Below are positions 54,775 through 58,432 of a stretch of 58,432 nt of DNA, in pieces. Position 1 is the first letter of the stretch. Every line of letters begins with the position of its first letter. The stretch is from Corynebacterium glyciniphilum AJ 3170 (GTDB lineage: Bacteria > Actinomycetota > Actinomycetes > Mycobacteriales > Mycobacteriaceae). A program made the translations under genes and the position numbers. The notes beneath the pieces were generated by a model, which did no database searches, was not told the DNA's origin, and saw only the letters and a program-made list of their open reading frames with translations. The stretch spans positions 1-58,432 of the forward strand of contig NZ_CP006843.1 of assembly GCF_000626675.1 (NCBI RefSeq), written 5' to 3'.

Positions 54775-55176
54775 TTATTCATCCTTTTGTGCCGCCGCCT
54801 TGCCTCTGTTGCCAACGATGGGGACACCCTCGTTGAGATCGAGACACAGCAGCTCGCCTTCTAGGCGCGGGATAATCCGCTTGCTAACGGTTGTATCGAT
54901 ACCGTAGTACTCCGTGAACGCAGTCAGCGAGACCACGACCTGGCCGGTGTTCTTGCTGGCGGTACGAAATGCGTAAGCATGGGCTTCGTCAGAAGGCTTC
55001 AGAGCGATGACCTGGCTCTCTGGATCGAAGAGAAGTTCCACACTGCCCGCGAAGTTGAGCATGCGGTGCGCCGAAGAGTTCAGAGACAGTAGCCCCTTCT
55101 TCTGCAGCGTTGCTGACGGCGCCTTGCCGAGAGCGGACTTGCGCTTGTCGAAAACCTCGAAAGCCAAGAGCCTCAC
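54775..55176 (-). CDS. Uncharacterised protein, first gene of a hairpin-separated pair
   Basis: About 133 residues: LAFEVFDKRKSALGKAPSA, then LLSLNSSAHRMLNFAGSVEL, FDPESQVIALKPSDEAHAYA and a C-terminal LEGELLCLDLNEG. Mostly beta structure; it recalls small DNA-binding or antitoxin-like proteins, but no family is certain. The start could be GTG 55176 or TTG 55167, the latter better spaced from AAAGG. It may be the partner of the 299-residue protein downstream. Confidence 0.55.
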   Translation of the reverse strand: MRLLAFEVFDKRKSALGKAPSATLQKKGLLSLNSSAHRMLNFAGSVELLFDPESQVIALKPSDEAHAYAFRTASKNTGQVVVSLTAFTEYYGIDTTVSKRIIPRLEGELLCLDLNEGVPIVGNRGKAAAQKDE

Positions 55177-55203
55177 CCTTTCGTGGACGGTAGTAAAAAT
55201 CTT

Positions 55204-56444
55204 TGATCACCTATGAATACTACACATGTAATTCAATCCGTCAAGTCGTCGTCCACACTCCTGATCGTCTCGCTGATGTCATCCATGATGACGAGCTGAC
55301 CTATCCTAGTAGTGACACTTTCGAACGTTCCTAAGCCGAAGAGGGCACACCGCACCACGCTATCTGCGAGGTCCACCAATCTTCGTGGTACACATCCTCA
55401 GGTCGCGGATCCACCTGTCAGTGTAGGCTTTCTTCAATCTATAGTCGTCTGCACACGATGAACCCGAACCTCAGAGCAGACACAAGCAGCGCAGCAGATC
55501 CGGAGAAGCGTTCGGGAACACCGCCAATGGGATAGTAGAACGACTCATAGGAAGCTGGAAGACTGCGCGACAAGTCGGCAGAAGCCTAGGCGCGCTCGAA
55601 ATCATCCAGCTACGCCATATAGTCACAGTGACGATATTGGGTCACACAACGGGCCAGGCCGATCTTCCTCGCTCGAATAGTCAAAACAGCAGGTCAGAAG
55701 TTCGTACGCATGTCCTGATGACCGTGAGGGCATCCTCCCGCAAACAGAGCAGCGACATCTACTGGCAGTGAGCGACAGCGACGACCAGTCGACCCCGGCA
55801 CTTCAAGCAAAACAGGTCTTTAGCAGGACCAGGTGTCGTGCGCCAGGACAGTTGGCGAACCGACCGAATCTGACCTTATGGTTCGACGCACACGCGATCT
55901 AACAACGTGCCACGCGACTTGACGACCGCCTGGTGGCGTCGCATCTCCGACGTGCTGTTCGCCAACTATCGCATCGAGTGACCTGGGGTTCGCCAGGCAA
56001 GCTGTCACACTTCGCCAACTAGGCTGGCAGACGACAGCAAACAACGACAGCCTTACAAGGAAGCAGGACGGACCGCTTCTGATAAACGCCGATAATTATG
56101 ATTATGACACTTTGACGGTATAGCGGCCGCCCCCTCGAAACATCTTTTCGTCCGCAGTTTAGTTGGTCTTATTCTCGCCCTATCTGATAGTTTTCGTTAT
56201 TCTCCTGCCCCGGTATCGGTTGTCTCCAAGGTGATCGTCGGAGCCAACGACGGCTTTCCCTCACTGATAGTCCGTGCCAATGGTGCAGTCAGCGCGCACG
56301 GGCCGTTTGTTCCTCGGTGGCCGATCGGGCAGCCGGGGCCCCTGGTCTTCCTTGGCGACCGGCGGCGCAGTGGGGTCAACGGTTACCACCACCGCGATCT
56401 ATACTTACCCGGGTAACCTCGACCAGCCGTGAAGGACTGTAACC
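55204..56444. other. Long region without recognised genes
   Basis: About 1.24 kb. Codon use in all six frames is unconvincing. TTGGCGAA or its complement TTCGCCAA occurs at about 55852, 55958 and 56011, with a shorter GTTCGCCA at 55988, a loose repeat cluster of unknown meaning. The stretch 56080-56200 is AT-rich. It may be decayed mobile DNA or hold a control region. Confidence 0.35.
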
Positions 56445-56597
56445 ATGCCCCCTTTTCCCGTACTACCACCACTGCCGACTCCTGATGACATTCTTGCCGG
56501 GGTCATCAACGTCTTCGCCGCTGGATCGTATCTCCTCTCAGCACCGGCAGGGCTCGTCGGCGATCTGATCACCGCGGCAGGATCACTACTGCCCTAG
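56445..56597 (+). CDS. Small hydrophobic peptide, 50 residues
   Basis: MPPFPVLPPLPTPDDILAGV, then a hydrophobic helix (VINVFAAGSYLLSAPAGLVG) and ITAAGSLLP. AAGGA lies eight bases before ATG. It lacks a signal peptide but has one amphipathic to membrane-like helix and a Pro-rich start. The size resembles corynebacterial envelope peptides of the PorA/PorH kind, which are also exported without a signal; no sequence match is claimed. Confidence 0.6.
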   Translation: MPPFPVLPPLPTPDDILAGVINVFAAGSYLLSAPAGLVGDLITAAGSLLP

Positions 56598-56810
56598 AGG
56601 GGACCCCTCGGCCCCGGGGAGACAGTACGAACGGCCGTATTGTTCAGCGCGTACAGCGCGTGGAGGATACTTGATCCTTGGACATCGGCAGTAACCACTG
56701 ATGGTTCAGCCACCGGGTCTGCAACAGACATGGACTCCGTCATCATTTCAAGGTGGTTAAATGTTCGGCGTTATCTGGCGACGAGCATGACACCAGAGCA
56801 ATATAAGATC

Positions 56811-57683
56811 ATGACGTTAACCACACGGAAGACACCCCTCGTATCATCACTGGCGGTAGCAGTAGCGATCTCACTGGCAACAGCGATCACCTCAGCCACA
56901 GCTGCACCAACCACCGGCCTGGACATCCGACCAGTCGGATACAACATCGTCGACGGACACCAAGACCTCGACAACCCCATCACTAACACTGACATCACCG
57001 CCGACACCGGCACCACCATCACCGAGGCATCCAATGGGTCCTACCGAACCCCACGCAAAGTCATCGATGATGACGACCGACAGCAGGTCGAAGAAACCAG
57101 GACCTCGCCCTACAGACGAGTAGGTCAGCTCACTTTTCAGACCGGGACCGACTCTTACATCTGTACCGGCTGGCTGATCTCCCCAGACACCGTCGCCACT
57201 GCCGGCCACTGCTTGGCGGACAACAGCAGCAACATTACCTTCAGTCCCGGGCGCAACGGCAGTGTCAACCCCTTCGGAACGCAAAACGCTACCCAAGTCT
57301 GGTACGACCAGGACTTCGGTCAGGAAGGCCGCGATTGGGGCGCGATCAAGCTCGACAAACCCGTCGGAGACAACGTGGGCTGGTTCGGGATCACCTCCAC
57401 CGATGGAGAAGACCTCATCGGTGATGATGCGCGCATCATCGGCTACCCGGGGGACAAGCCTTCCGGAACCTTGTGGCAGCACACCGGAGAAGTCACCGCA
57501 TCAGACGCTCGGCGCGTGACATATAACACCGACACTTTCGGCGGACAGTCGGGCTCGGCAGTCACCGATGACACCGGAGACATTGCCTACGGCATCCATG
57601 TCGCTGGAACACCTGAGAAGAACTGGGCTACGCGGATTACCGGAGAGCTGTTTAACACCTTGGTCAACATCACCCGACAATAG
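56811..57683 (+). CDS. Secreted V8/trypsin-like serine protease
   Basis: A 290-residue exported protease. A basic n-region and hydrophobic segment end in SATAA (about residue 30), followed by a pro-region. The catalytic triad is visible: His in VATAGHCLAD, Asp in RDWGAIKLDKP, Ser in GGQSGSAVTD, in glutamyl-endopeptidase (V8) style. One Cys pair (YICTGW and GHC) frames the His loop. ATG at 56811 was chosen for the compact signal peptide; an ATG at 56788 is possible in frame. It neighbours the cutinase on the other strand. Confidence 0.85.
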   Translation: MTLTTRKTPLVSSLAVAVAISLATAITSATAAPTTGLDIRPVGYNIVDGHQDLDNPITNTDITADTGTTITEASNGSYRTPRKVIDDDDRQQVEETRTSPYRRVGQLTFQTGTDSYICTGWLISPDTVATAGHCLADNSSNITFSPGRNGSVNPFGTQNATQVWYDQDFGQEGRDWGAIKLDKPVGDNVGWFGITSTDGEDLIGDDARIIGYPGDKPSGTLWQHTGEVTASDARRVTYNTDTFGGQSGSAVTDDTGDIAYGIHVAGTPEKNWATRITGELFNTLVNITRQ

Positions 57684-57734
57684 ATTAGTGCTGTAGCAAT
57701 TCGATCGTCGGTCACATTACTTAAGTCCCGCTGT

Positions 57735-57765
57735 TAAACCTGGCTTTAGGCACACCGGATGCGAT
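57735..57765 (-). pseudogene. Tiny remnant of a serine recombinase HTH
   Basis: The minus strand reads IASGVPKAR and shares an 18-base run (CCTGGCTTTAGGCACACC) with the resolvase gene at about 24798-24815, in the same frame. It is a likely scar of a second recombinase copy next to the cutinase gene. It is short, so chance or convergence cannot be excluded. Confidence 0.4.
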
Positions 57766-57772
57766 AAAATCA

Positions 57773-58432
57773 TTAGAAGTTGCTCCGCAGGAACCCGTAG
57801 GCGGGGTTCACTCCCCCGTTGCCCCCGTAGCTCGAGACATGGGCGTACTGCCCCGGCGCCAATCCGAAGGGAACCTCGGCGACCATGCTCCGGTTGTCCG
57901 TGCCACGGATGTCGGAACTGCCGGTCAGCCCCTGGTCAAGAGCGGTCATCTGGGTGATTGCCTCCGCGCGGCCACGCGTATTTTTCGTACGCTCATCAGA
58001 GTTGCAGATGTAGTCAGCAGAGTCACAGACATCCATGACCCGGTCTGCAAGCTCACCGTAACCTCCGGGAAGCGCCCCAAAAACCCCTTCCCCACCGCGG
58101 GCGGTGCCGCCCTCCACTGAACCTGCACCTCGGTTAGGGCTGGAGATCACTGCGGCAGAGCCGAACCTATCCGCATCGATCGGCCCCCGTCCGTGCCCGA
58201 TATCTGCCGCCACCCGGGACGCCACGTCCGCTCCCAGTGAATAACCGGCGAGACTGATCGTCGACGAGGGACACTGGGCTGCCGTGCCAGCGATGAGCTG
58301 ACGGGTCTTGGCGATACCGTCCGCCTGGATCTGCGTGTACGCAGTGGAGACGAACGGGACGGCGTTGTAGGCGACCGTCCGGGTCGTGGAGGTCCCGAAT
58401 GTCTCGAGCATCGCCCCGAGATCCGAGGTGTA
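57773..58432 (-). CDS. Cutinase-like secreted esterase, C-terminal part
   Basis: 219 codons of a cutinase-family (Culp) alpha/beta-hydrolase, entering from the right edge in frame with the piece at 1-231. The nucleophile elbow is GYSLG (Ser about residue 142 of the joined protein). The Asp lies in the Cys-bounded loop VCDSADYICN and the His in YAHVSSYG, the usual Culp order. Such enzymes hydrolyse lipids or polyesters outside the cell, and some in Corynebacteriales act on envelope lipids. Domain length agrees with a complete protein only if both pieces are joined. Confidence 0.85.
   Translation of the reverse strand, partial: YTSDLGAMLETFGTSTTRTVAYNAVPFVSTAYTQIQADGIAKTRQLIAGTAAQCPSSTISLAGYSLGADVASRVAADIGHGRGPIDADRFGSAAVISSPNRGAGSVEGGTARGGEGVFGALPGGYGELADRVMDVCDSADYICNSDERTKNTRGRAEAITQMTALDQGLTGSSDIRGTDNRSMVAEVPFGLAPGQYAHVSSYGGNGGVNPAYGFLRSNF

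Overview
The window looks like a complete circular plasmid of a high-GC actinobacterium, most likely Corynebacterium. A minus-strand cutinase gene runs off the right end, and its missing first 77 codons sit in frame at the left end, so the two ends probably join. A TrwC-type relaxase, a ParA/ribbon-helix-helix partition pair, a candidate replication initiator and several addiction modules support a plasmid. The FtsR-type MerR regulator, the mycobacterial-type integration host factor (mIHF) and a cutinase-like secreted esterase point to Corynebacteriales. Family names come from reading motifs in the translations; no database search was possible.

Layout. 1-4441: cutinase start and a poly-gamma-glutamate capsule operon (pgsB, pgsC, a gamma-glutamyltransferase lipoprotein and a small ORF). 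5094-6755: SnoaL-like lipoprotein and NAD(P)-binding protein, divergent from an HxlR regulator. 6855-8239: IS6 and IS1249-like wreckage and a decapitated acetyltransferase. 8410-17825: a metalloprotease, mIHF, a cytidine deaminase and an oligopeptide ABC transporter, bounded by two near-identical 540-bp direct repeats that each carry a GNAT gene. 17888-23446: a tryptophanyl-tRNA synthetase divergent from a tightly coupled, AT-richer operon that looks like an undescribed RiPP pathway. 23485-25325: type 2 IPP isomerase and a serine recombinase. 25518-29194: HicAB-like pair, pentapeptide-repeat protein, a second mIHF and a full FtsR-like regulator. 29554-31344: AbiE-like toxin-antitoxin. 31539-37501: plasmid genes of unknown role, partition and replication. 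38793-40042: nuclease-like defence gene with a small partner. 40159-45087: relaxase. 46748-51518: plasmid accessory genes and regulators. 51790-55176: DarTG and an uncharacterised gene pair. 56445-58432: tiny peptide, secreted V8/trypsin-like protease and cutinase.

The most interesting part is 17888-23446. A 23-residue precursor with a YxxP leader motif is followed by a CPBP-type membrane protease, a nucleotidyltransferase, a PqqD-like leader-binding domain, a 2-oxoglutarate/Fe(II) oxygenase, a thymidylate-kinase-like enzyme and an MFS exporter. There is no lasso cyclase, YcaO, LanM or radical SAM enzyme. The neighbouring trpS and GNAT gene suggest self-protection. My working hypothesis is a hydroxylated, phosphorylated or nucleotidylated Trp-containing peptide that hits tryptophanyl-tRNA synthetase, logically parallel to microcin C (tiny peptide, nucleotide modification, MFS export, GNAT immunity, aaRS target). 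The gene content is seen in the sequence; the product and target are inference.

The plasmid appears mobilisable rather than self-transmissible: a large relaxase is present, but I see no coupling protein or type IV secretion genes. It is heavily armed for maintenance (HicAB-like, AbiE-like, DarTG) and carries nucleoid-protein and cell-division-regulator paralogs that may adapt the host to it.
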